A stretch of 12,508 nucleotides of DNA from a bacterium (GTDB taxonomy: Bacteria > Chloroflexota > Dormibacteria > UBA8260 > Bog-877): assembly GCA_021791455.1 (NCBI GenBank), contig JAJYWM010000221.1:1-12508 (forward strand). The letters are read 5' to 3'. Positions within the stretch are counted from its first letter, which is position 1, and each line of letters starts with the position of its first letter. The notes under the pieces are model-generated. The model worked only from the letters and a program-made list of their open reading frames with translations. It ran no database searches and was not told the DNA's origin. Of this stretch, positions 1 through 6,330 are shown piece by piece. Position numbers and translations under genes: made by a program.

Positions 1-742
1 TGGAGTAGCCGAGGCGAAAGCAAGTCCCGCCGAAGTAGGGGTCGAGCCAGGCCTGGTTCCCGTCATCCTCGCGGGCGTAGGTGGCGCTCAATCCCAGTCG
101 GTGGCGGAAGCGCTGGTCCAGCGCCAACCGGTTGACGGAGCTGCCGTACCGGTGGCACTCGTCGGCCACCAGAAGCCCTCCCTGGCGGATCGGGCGCAGA
201 TCGATCGAGCGGGCGCTGTTGACGAGAGCGACCACCACTTCGTGGGTGCCAAGGTCAGCCCCCCCGCCGGATCCCAGCCGTCCCACCGCCCGCCAGGGAG
301 GCAGGAGCGCTTCGAGCTCGGCGACCCACTGGTTCTGCAGTTCCGCGGTCGGAACCAGCACCACCGCCTGACCCCCGTGATTCAGCTCGTCGAGCACAGC
401 GGCCAGGCCCACCCTGGTCTTGCCGGTCCCCGTGACCGCCTCCACCACCCCCCGCCCGCCACGCCCCTGCCAGGCCTTGAGGGCGTCCCGCTGCCAGGGA
501 TATAGGCCCAGGGCGGAGATGGGGTTCGCGGGTGGTGCCAGGCTTCGATCCTGGACCACGGGGACCTGGGCCAACCACCACCGAGCCGGCGATCCTCGGT
601 CGCTGCGGAACCTGCGGTGGGAGGCCAGCAAGGTGAACGCCACCTGCCTCTCCGGCACCATGAGCCGCCCTGCCAGCTCGGCCACCGTGAGCCCCCCGCC
701 ACGATCCCTGGCCAGCAAGGAGCCGAGGTCGTCAGCGAGCAC
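1..742 (-). CDS. Superfamily II DNA helicase (XPB/SSL2-like), C-terminus beyond window
   Basis: Seen: 247 residues are readable before the left edge cuts the gene. Residues 1-60 look like a winged helix (a TVAELAGRLMVPERQV helix pair). A Q-motif-like YPWQRDAL follows at 81-88, then Walker A TGTGKT at 104-109, a motif Ia-like VVLVPTAELQNQW at 127-139, the DECH box at 194-197, and motif III SAT at 219-221. Known: this order defines a superfamily II ATP-dependent helicase or translocase core, and the spacing is most like the COG1061/XPB group. The second RecA-like lobe lies outside the window. The GTG at 740-742 is chosen because it sits 2 nt after the stop of the upstream ATPase gene and the frame is closed just upstream; no strong ribosome site is visible, so coupled translation is likely. 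Last visible gene of a five-gene operon; inferred motor subunit working with the BrxD-like ATPase upstream. The helicase class is certain, the biological role is not. Confidence 0.93.
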   Translation of the reverse strand, partial: MLADDLGSLLARDRGGGLTVAELAGRLMVPERQVAFTLLASHRRFRSDRGSPARWWLAQVPVVQDRSLAPPANPISALGLYPWQRDALKAWQGRGGRGVVEAVTGTGKTRVGLAAVLDELNHGGQAVVLVPTAELQNQWVAELEALLPPWRAVGRLGSGGGADLGTHEVVVALVNSARSIDLRPIRQGGLLVADECHRYGSSVNRLALDQRFRHRLGLSATYAREDDGNQAWLDPYFGGTCFRLGYS

Positions 743-744
743 CG

Positions 745-1992
745 TCAGTCGTTCCCAGGGGAGACCTCAAGTCCAGGGTCCGTCCGAAGGTCCATCTCCA
801 GTTCCCCGATGCTCATCTCGGGCTGATGGGTGGGGTACAGCCGGCGCAGGTCCCACGCGTTGATCCAGCTGCGCACGTACTGACGCATGCGGTTGGAGGG
901 CAGGCGCTCCAGCCCCACCACGTCCGGCGGCTCCCACGAGTAGGCCTGGGCGTGGATCTGCTTGAGCTGGGCATAGGTGCGATCCAGATCCTCCACGGTA
1001 GGAGGCTGCAGGGGAACCTGCTCGCGCTCCAGGATCCTCATCCCGATCTCGGCCTGGCGCGCCAGATCCTCCGCCTCCGCGGTCCCTTTGGCGCGCAGAC
1101 GCTTGGGGACGAGCTCCACGTCGTTCTTGCCCACCAGTACCTGAGCCTCGAAGTCATCGACGGTCGTCAGCACGGCGCCCACGGGCGCCTCCTTGTCCTC
1201 GCGCTCGCCCCGGACCCAGCGCGCCACCTCGGCGTAGGACCGGGCGCGCTGCAGGAAGGCGTAACGTCCGATGAGCTCGACCTCGTCCAGGAGGACGATC
1301 CAGCCCGCATGGCCCGCCGCCTGAATGAGCCGGGAGACAAAGCGGAACCGCTGTCGGGACAGCTCCCTCTCCCGGATCGGGCCCAGCCGATAGGTGGCCG
1401 CGGCGCCCGCCTCACGCAGCCTGCGCCTGAGGTCCGAGACGGGCAGGGGGTCCCCGGCCCAGAAGCGCACGATCCGGTCGACGAACTCCTCATCGCCCCG
1501 CCCGTACTCGTGGAGAAAAAGGGTGGCGGCGAAGCGGCTGTCGACCGGGGAATCGGGCCGGTGAGCCCAGCGGTAGAGGGCAGCGTACGGCGCGGAGTCC
1601 ACGCGGAGGCCGCCCGTGATCTCATCGAGAGCCGAGCCGGGGCGCCCGGGGACCATTGCCGAGTCGATCGCAGCCCGGTAAACCTTGGCCGGGTCGTGCA
1701 GGGGCGTCTCCTTGGAGATGACAACCTTGGACACGACAAAGCCCTTCGACAAAGCCACGTGGGCGACGTGCTCCAGGATGTGGCTCTTGCCGGAGCCGAA
1801 ACCTCCCCCGATCAGGATTCCGCCAGCCGCCGGGCCATCGGGGAGAGTCTCGAGGGCGGAGAGAAGCTGGCTGAAGCGGTCCTCCACGCCCTGCTGCATC
1901 GACCCGAGCGCGGCCACCGCGTCCCGGTTGGGGACGCCGGCCCGGAGCGCTTCCAGAGCCCTCCTCCGCTCCACAGCGGTGGTGACGGTCAA
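745..1992 (-). CDS. BrxD-like P-loop ATPase (DUF2791/BREX ATP-binding type), catalytically intact
   Basis: Seen: 415 aa. An N-terminal helix (RRRALEALRAGVPNRDAV, 9-26) precedes Walker A GGFGSGKS at 63-70 (K69), a strand GFVVSKV at 84-90 typical of these ATPases, Walker B WIVLLDE at 231-237 (D236, E237) and a sensor-like strand AVLTT at 273-277. Known: this layout belongs to the BREX ATP-binding BrxD/DUF2791 group of AAA+-like NTPases, which accompany helicases in phage-defence loci. The TTG start at 1990-1992 overlaps the upstream TGA by 4 nt (TTGA), indicating translational coupling; only a weak G-rich run precedes it. The upstream neighbour looks like a degenerate paralogue, so a hetero-oligomer is plausible. 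Assignment to this ATPase superfamily is strong; a defence role is inferred from family and context. Confidence 0.88.
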   Translation of the reverse strand: MTVTTAVERRRALEALRAGVPNRDAVAALGSMQQGVEDRFSQLLSALETLPDGPAAGGILIGGGFGSGKSHILEHVAHVALSKGFVVSKVVISKETPLHDPAKVYRAAIDSAMVPGRPGSALDEITGGLRVDSAPYAALYRWAHRPDSPVDSRFAATLFLHEYGRGDEEFVDRIVRFWAGDPLPVSDLRRRLREAGAAATYRLGPIRERELSRQRFRFVSRLIQAAGHAGWIVLLDEVELIGRYAFLQRARSYAEVARWVRGEREDKEAPVGAVLTTVDDFEAQVLVGKNDVELVPKRLRAKGTAEAEDLARQAEIGMRILEREQVPLQPPTVEDLDRTYAQLKQIHAQAYSWEPPDVVGLERLPSNRMRQYVRSWINAWDLRRLYPTHQPEMSIGELEMDLRTDPGLEVSPGND

Positions 1993-2942
1993 GCTGCCCC
2001 CAGTCTGACCAGCGAGGAGAAGGGGTTGTCGCGATGCACGTCACGCACCTCATCGAAGATGCGGAGCTTCAGTGCCTGATACGCGTCGAGGCCACGGGGG
2101 GTGTCGGTGAGGAAGGCGGGGGCCGCCACCACGACGACCATGCAATTGGCCATCTCGTCGGTGTCGTCGACCAGCTGCCGGAGGACCTCGTAGGCGTCGA
2201 GGAGGGCGGTCCGGGTGTAGTAGTTCCCCGAACGCTCGGACACGCTGGGGCGTCGGGCCCGCCCAAGGCGGCGAATGTCCAGGGTGACGGCCAGGCCGGA
2301 GCGCTGATTGACGGAGAGCCAGTGGGCCAGCGAGAAGAGCATGTGGCGGGCGTTGTGCCGATCGATGCGCCGGAAGATCAGCGCCGACCTCAGAACCGAT
2401 ATCTGGCGGAGGTCGCCGCGAAGCCAGTCGAGCACCGCCGCGTGCTCGGCGCCGACCACCTGGCCGCTGCGCACCTGAGCCTGGCACAGCCGCAGCATGG
2501 CTGTGCGGAACTCGTTGACCATGGCGTAGTCGTGGTGGACCAGCCGCTGCAGCTGGCGGTCGACATCACGCTTGAGCTCGCCCACTTCCACCTGGTAGTG
2601 CGCCGCCAGCCGGTCTATGGCCAGCCCGCCATCCTCTGATTCGGGATAGCCGGCCTCTCGAAGGGCCCGGCGGGTCGCCATCCCCGCCAGCTCATCCCAG
2701 TCGATCTGGCGTGCGATGGCGAAGAACACCTGCTCCAGCAGGTGGACTCTGGTCTCAGCCGAGTCCACCCGGCAGACTGCGTAGCCGGTATTGCGAGCGC
2801 CGGTCTCAAAGGAGTCCATGAACTCCTGCGCCGAGTCGTCGTCCTCGGGCACCACGAACTTGACGGCGGCGCCGCCCTGGTCGACATACCCATTGAGGTA
2901 TTCCCGCTCCAAGAAGGGGATGTACTCGGCGGTCGGGATCAA
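1989..2942 (-). CDS. BrxD-like ATPase paralogue with degenerate P-loop
   Basis: Seen: 317 aa. The fold order mirrors the next gene. A strand AVKFVV (26-31) leads into the P-loop position, which reads PEDDDSAQE (32-40) with no GxxxxGKS/T. A strand GYAVCRVD (53-60) follows, then the Walker B position LAVTLDIRRL (217-226), where the usual DE is DI, then the strand CMVVVVAAP (267-275). Inference: it has probably lost ATP hydrolysis and acts as a structural or regulatory partner of the intact ATPase encoded directly downstream. The start is TTG at 2940-2942, supported by AGGAG seven bases upstream, inside the end of the preceding gene; no nearer ATG fits. It lies 4 nt after the upstream stop and overlaps the next gene by 4 nt. 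I recognise it as the type often labelled BREX ATP-binding domain protein; function unknown. Confidence 0.82.
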   Translation of the reverse strand: MIPTAEYIPFLEREYLNGYVDQGGAAVKFVVPEDDDSAQEFMDSFETGARNTGYAVCRVDSAETRVHLLEQVFFAIARQIDWDELAGMATRRALREAGYPESEDGGLAIDRLAAHYQVEVGELKRDVDRQLQRLVHHDYAMVNEFRTAMLRLCQAQVRSGQVVGAEHAAVLDWLRGDLRQISVLRSALIFRRIDRHNARHMLFSLAHWLSVNQRSGLAVTLDIRRLGRARRPSVSERSGNYYTRTALLDAYEVLRQLVDDTDEMANCMVVVVAAPAFLTDTPRGLDAYQALKLRIFDEVRDVHRDNPFSSLVRLGAA

Positions 2943-2946
2943 TTGG

Positions 2947-3723
2947 CTACTCCTGGAAGGAAATGCCAGCGTAGATCTTGCTCTGACCGCCGCGAGTCAC
3001 GGTCGCCAGCACCCCGCTCCCTCTGGTCAATGCACTGGCGGGGAGGCTCATTCGCCGCCCATCCTTGACCTCCGCGACGCCACTCTGGTCCAGCAGATAC
3101 ATATCCCTGGCGAACTCTTGGCGAGTGTAGTCGCGGACAGTGCCCGGGAGCAAGGTGAGCACCCGGTGCAGGTCCACCAGCTTGGCGGGCGCACCCGGTC
3201 GCAGCCCCTTGGCTCCGACCACGTAGTCGTAGGCTGCGGCCAGGCTCTCGATGAAGACCTCCGGCTTGAATTTCGGAGGCCTTTGCTGGAGCGCGGCCAG
3301 GTGACGAACCGCCACCGACGGGCGCACCCGGCGATCTCTCTGCTTGTCCACCGAGAGCGTCGCATCGGGCATCACCTGCACGATCGCTGGGTAACAGAGG
3401 ATGCGGTCGTCCGACTGGTAGGCCTTGACCCCGCTGGCCGAAGCCGCGGCCAGCAGCTCGCGAGCGTAATCCCCAGAGGCGAACCACCCGCGGGCGTCGA
3501 ACTGCCAAGCCCGCTCCATCACTGCCACAGCCTCGGAAGCGGCCTCGGCCAGCCCCGCAGCGCCGGCCAGAAACTGCTCCAGCTCCTTTATCTGACCCAG
3601 CGCGGCCGCCGACTTAACCCTCCGTGCAGCCTTCGTGGCCGCTGCCAGTGCCTTGATGGCGGCGTCGGCATCCGCCTCAACCGCGGTCAGCGCCCCCTCG
3701 AGGGTGGTCGCGTCAGTGGTCAT
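2947..3723 (-). CDS. Uncharacterised 258-aa protein with coiled-coil-like N-terminus
   Basis: Seen: residues 1-75 are very rich in Ala, Glu and Lys with heptad-like spacing, consistent with a helical bundle or coiled coil. Residues 80-258 form a globular region containing a beta-type stretch (ILCYPAIVQVMPDATLSVD), a segment rich in Arg, Lys and Pro (RPSVAVRHLAALQQRPPKFKP), and a C-terminal winged-helix-like part (YTRQEFARDMYLLDQSGVAEVKDGRRMSLPAS). No signal peptide, membrane span or catalytic motif is seen. The ATG at 3721-3723 has a good ribosome site, GGAGG seven bases upstream. It lies 19 nt after the HTH gene stop and 4 nt before the degenerate ATPase gene. Inference: a cytoplasmic adaptor or DNA-contacting subunit of the ATPase/helicase complex. 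I do not recognise a named family. Confidence 0.85.
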   Translation of the reverse strand: MTTDATTLEGALTAVEADADAAIKALAAATKAARRVKSAAALGQIKELEQFLAGAAGLAEAASEAVAVMERAWQFDARGWFASGDYARELLAAASASGVKAYQSDDRILCYPAIVQVMPDATLSVDKQRDRRVRPSVAVRHLAALQQRPPKFKPEVFIESLAAAYDYVVGAKGLRPGAPAKLVDLHRVLTLLPGTVRDYTRQEFARDMYLLDQSGVAEVKDGRRMSLPASALTRGSGVLATVTRGGQSKIYAGISFQE

Positions 3724-3742
3724 GATGTGCCTCCAGTGAGCA

Positions 3743-5086
3743 TCACCGAGAAGATCGTTGCGGGGAGTCGGCTGGAACGGCTTGAGCCGTCTCGCCCGGT
3801 TTGACCTCCACCAAGAGATCGCCAGCCGAAGCGAATCCGAGCATCAGAGTATCGCCGACTCGCGCCCCCGAAGCCAGTGCCACCGCCCGCACCGAGCCCC
3901 GCACCAGTTGAGACCCCTGGTGGGCCAGTGAGACAGGCCCCCAGCGGCTGGCATAGACACGAAGGCTGTTTGGGCGCAGGCCCAGCCGTTCGGTGAGGAA
4001 CTTGGGAGCGGTCCCCTCGGCACCGCTCAGAGCCAGATTGTCGATGGGGACGGCGAGCCACATCCGCTGTGCGTGCCCACCTTCGGCGCCCGCGCGACCG
4101 GCAGGGGCCGATCGCGACCTCTCGGGTCCGGCATGAGCTTTGGACTTGGCCCCTGCCCTTCCCGGAGAGTCCCAAGCCGCCAGCAGGACCGCACCGGATC
4201 TGGTGCGCTTGAACCGGGGGCCCCGGATGGCTCGCTCGAGGTCTGCCACATCCACCACCCTGCCGGCTCCGCTCAACTCAGCCGCGAGAGCCGCCAGGGT
4301 GCGCGGCTTGCCATGGGCGTCGAGCAGGCGCTCCACGGCATCCCCGAGCGGGCCCGAGCCGAGGACCGCGAGACCGTGAACCACGATCGCGCCATTGGCG
4401 GTGAGCCACGCTCGGAGCTGATCCCCGTTTATCCCCAGGGCCTTCAATTCGGCCGCCACCTCCGAGAAGCGCCTGACTCCCCCGTCGCCGGCCAGGCTCT
4501 GCAAGGTGCCGGTCAGTGTGGCCGCCGGCTCCAGGGCGAGCCAGCCGGGCCTCCCCGGTATCGGCTGATACGGTCCGGCGAGCCACAGCAGGAGCTCGGA
4601 GGCGGGGGATGTGGCCGCACCCAGATGGGCGGTCCAGGTCGCCGCCACCTCGCTCGTTGTGACGTCGCCCAGGCGTTCTCGAAGCGTCCTGAGCACCCAG
4701 GTCAGCGGACCAGGGGCACGGTCCCGGGCTGCCCTCAACCGACGCGCGGCCCGGCGTACAGCCCGATGCGCCTCGGCCACCGAGACCCCCGCCTCGGCCG
4801 CGAGCTCGGCCGCGGCAACTCCCTGCGGCCGCGGCAGGAAGGCCAAGAACAGCTGTTGATCTCGCCTGTCGCCGATCGCCCTTAGCAGCTCCCGGGCAGG
4901 ACGTTGCAGGTCGAGCGCCCAGGGGGCATGACGACGGAGGAGCCATTCCGCCGCCTCGCACTCGGTTCGAGACCCGTCGCCGCTGCGCTTCTCCAGCAGC
5001 GCCTCCACCAACGGCTGGCGTGCCAGGGGACGCTCACGGCGAATCAGGTAGGAGAGTTCGTCACCCTGCTTCAAGCTACTTCGCAA
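3743..5086 (-). CDS. Helix-turn-helix protein with sigma-like and winged-helix segments, first gene of ATPase/helicase operon
   Basis: Seen: 447 aa. Residues 75-120 contain a classic HTH with a basic recognition helix (VAAAELAAEAGVSVAEAHRA, then RRAARRLRAAR), reminiscent of sigma-factor region 4. Residues 165-240 and 245-305 look like two further winged-helix units, the second ending PRFKRTRSGAVLLAAW. A low-complexity Ala/Gly/Arg/Ser linker (307-340) leads to a C-terminal beta-rich domain (342-430) that includes GDTLMLGF. The start is uncertain: the frame is closed at 5099-5101, and the TTG at 5084-5086 is the most upstream candidate, with another TTG four codons in; neither has a clear ribosome site. 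A -10-like TATGCT occurs on this strand at 5118-5113, so a very short leader is possible. Inferred DNA-binding subunit of the complex or regulator of the operon. No named family recognised. Confidence 0.8.
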   Translation of the reverse strand: MRSSLKQGDELSYLIRRERPLARQPLVEALLEKRSGDGSRTECEAAEWLLRRHAPWALDLQRPARELLRAIGDRRDQQLFLAFLPRPQGVAAAELAAEAGVSVAEAHRAVRRAARRLRAARDRAPGPLTWVLRTLRERLGDVTTSEVAATWTAHLGAATSPASELLLWLAGPYQPIPGRPGWLALEPAATLTGTLQSLAGDGGVRRFSEVAAELKALGINGDQLRAWLTANGAIVVHGLAVLGSGPLGDAVERLLDAHGKPRTLAALAAELSGAGRVVDVADLERAIRGPRFKRTRSGAVLLAAWDSPGRAGAKSKAHAGPERSRSAPAGRAGAEGGHAQRMWLAVPIDNLALSGAEGTAPKFLTERLGLRPNSLRVYASRWGPVSLAHQGSQLVRGSVRAVALASGARVGDTLMLGFASAGDLLVEVKPGETAQAVPADSPQRSSR

Positions 5087-5129
5087 GCACTGACCCGATC
5101 AGCCACGGGTCGAGCATACCGAGCCTGGG

Positions 5130-5193
5130 GCGCTGCCTTGGCTCGACCGGACAGGTCCGGCGGAGACGGCTAGCGCATGCCCCAAGGCAGCGC
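5130..5193. repeat. 12-bp perfect inverted repeat with internal palindrome upstream of operon
   Basis: GCGCTGCCTTGG at 5130-5141 is exactly the reverse complement of CCAAGGCAGCGC at 5182-5193, with a 40-nt loop. The loop contains a second palindrome, CCGGAC-AG-GTCCGG, at 5147-5160. The block begins 44 bp upstream of the first operon start codon, so it could be an operator for the HTH protein, a folded leader or promoter structure, or a relic of a mobile-element end. Confidence 0.6.
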
Positions 5194-5279
5194 GGGGAAG
5201 TAGCGTGTAAAGGGAGGGCAGGGATCGCGACAGCTGCGAGGGTCCGAGCTCTTCCGGCACGAGCCGGTGGGATGGTGTG

Positions 5280-5442
5280 CGGTGGGTGGAGCGCTCCAAG
5301 CTCCCTCAGTGACAGGTAGGAGGGGTCTGGCAGTGCCCTCGCTCACCTCCTGGGTTCACGCCGGGGCCAGCAACAAGGTCCGGCCCCGCCGTTGGGGAGC
5401 TTGCGAAGGGTGCGGCGGAGTGGGTGCACCCTCCACCCACCG
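5280..5442. repeat. 163-bp segment bounded by 12-bp perfect inverted repeats
   Basis: CGGTGGGTGGAG at 5280-5291 is the exact reverse complement of CTCCACCCACCG at 5431-5442. The right arm abuts GGGTGCACCC (5422-5431) and a 7-bp stem (5407-5413/5426-5432). No flanking target duplication is visible, so a miniature transposable element is possible but not shown. Confidence 0.5.
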
Positions 5443-5539
5443 ATACGCTCCTCCGGACCACACCACTGGAGTACTCTGGCGAGTCGCCAAACCGATCTGC
5501 CCAAATGCTGGTCAAACGCCGGCTCTCCGGCGCAGGTAG

Positions 5540-6310
5540 GCGGCCCTTCTCGGATTGGTGCGCAGCCGCAGCTTGCTGACGCGCCTCCTCTTCCAGCCCG
5601 GCCTCGGCCCCCTTTAGCTTGGCGATCCGGCTTTCGCCACGCCGCAGCTCCGCAGGCACCTAATCGCCTCGGTTCTACTTCCCGTAGCGGCGGTCCTCGC
5701 CCTGTCCTTCATCTCCGCCTGGGCCAGCAGAGCCCGCACCTGCGCCTGCAACTGCTCAAGGCGCGGATCGATGTGGTCGTAGCTCATCGCTTTGCGCCGT
5801 CGTGCCGAGGCCCGCAGCTTGGTGCCATCAAAGGCCACTCGACCCGACTGCACCAGCCCTGCTCTGGCGGCCCGCCAGCACCCGGGTGAAGAGCCCTTCC
5901 AGCACCTACAGGTAGCGGCGGCAGAACCGTGCGATGGAGCGGAGGTCCGGCGCCTGGTAGGCCGCCAGGTAGGGGCACGCCGGATCGTTGATGCAGCTCC
6001 GCTCCAGCGCCCGTGACAACGGCATTCGTACCGAATAGCCCTACAGCAGCGACTTCAGCGGCATCCGCGGGTCGTAGGGAGGAGCACCGTCCGGTTCCTC
6101 ATAGCCCCGGTACAGCTCGCTCAGGTCCAGCAATTCGTCATCCGGTTCCGAGATGAACCGCGCCACCTGGTTCTGGGGCCGCCAGTCATCCGGGCTCGAA
6201 GGCAGCGGGAAGCCCTGGTCCGGGTTGTGCGGACGGAAGACGTTGTTCTTGCCCGCCGGTGCCAGTGGCGCGCTCTGGACCTTCACCGAGTCGCTCATCT
6301 CGGGGAGCAC
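5540..6310 (-). pseudogene. IS1182-family transposase remnant, degraded and truncated
   Basis: Seen: from 6310, a peptide typical of an IS1182 transposase N-terminus (VFRPHNPDQGFPLPSSPDDW, ARFISEPDDELLDLSELYRGYE, PPYDPRMPLKSLL). It is broken by TAG at 6043-6041 and a second in-frame TAG at 5908-5906. Around 5870 the frame shifts and continues as RAGLVQSGRVAFDGTKLRASA and the KAMSYDH segment, matching the conserved DGTK block. Around 5665 it shifts again into PAELRRGESRIAKLKGAEAGLEEEARQ. Similarity fades near 5540, and the second half, with the remaining catalytic acidic residues, is absent. About 250 of the roughly 480-550 residues usual in the family remain. The gene is dead and cannot mobilise anything. 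No terminal inverted repeats or target duplications were identified. It lies between the operon control region and the lipoprotein gene, whose stop is 20 bp away. Confidence 0.85.
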
Positions 6311-6330
6311 GTCCGGGCTGGGGATACCCC

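Larger units (their letters stand above)
5087..5539. other. Gene-free region upstream of the ATPase/helicase operon
   Basis: No open frame here has a recognisable product or a convincing ribosome site. It must hold the operon promoter; the only candidate noted is TATGCT at 5118-5113 (minus), with no good -35. It is dense in symmetry: 12-bp inverted repeats at 5130/5182 and 5280/5431, CCGGAC-AG-GTCCGG at 5147-5160, a 7-bp stem at 5407-5413/5426-5432, and the 10-bp palindrome GGGTGCACCC at 5422-5431. Confidence 0.6.

Noticed and set aside
826..2079. Long plus-strand frame (417 aa) antisense to the BrxD-like ATPase genes
   Set aside because: It mirrors minus-strand genes with clear Walker motifs, has no recognisable domain, and its composition is that of a GC-rich shadow frame.
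2791..3804. Plus-strand frame (337 aa) opposite the 317-aa and 258-aa genes
   Set aside because: No domain pattern. The opposite strand has good ribosome sites, tight gene packing and conserved-looking proteins.
4073..4885. Plus-strand frame (270 aa) opposite the HTH gene
   Set aside because: Low-complexity Arg/Gly/Pro shadow with no ribosome site. The minus-strand HTH protein has coherent secondary-structure patterns.
5306..5539. Possible novel C-terminal extension of the transposase reading frame
   Set aside because: The frame stays open past the point where transposase similarity ends, but the residues show no family pattern; it is read as chance openness in GC-rich DNA.
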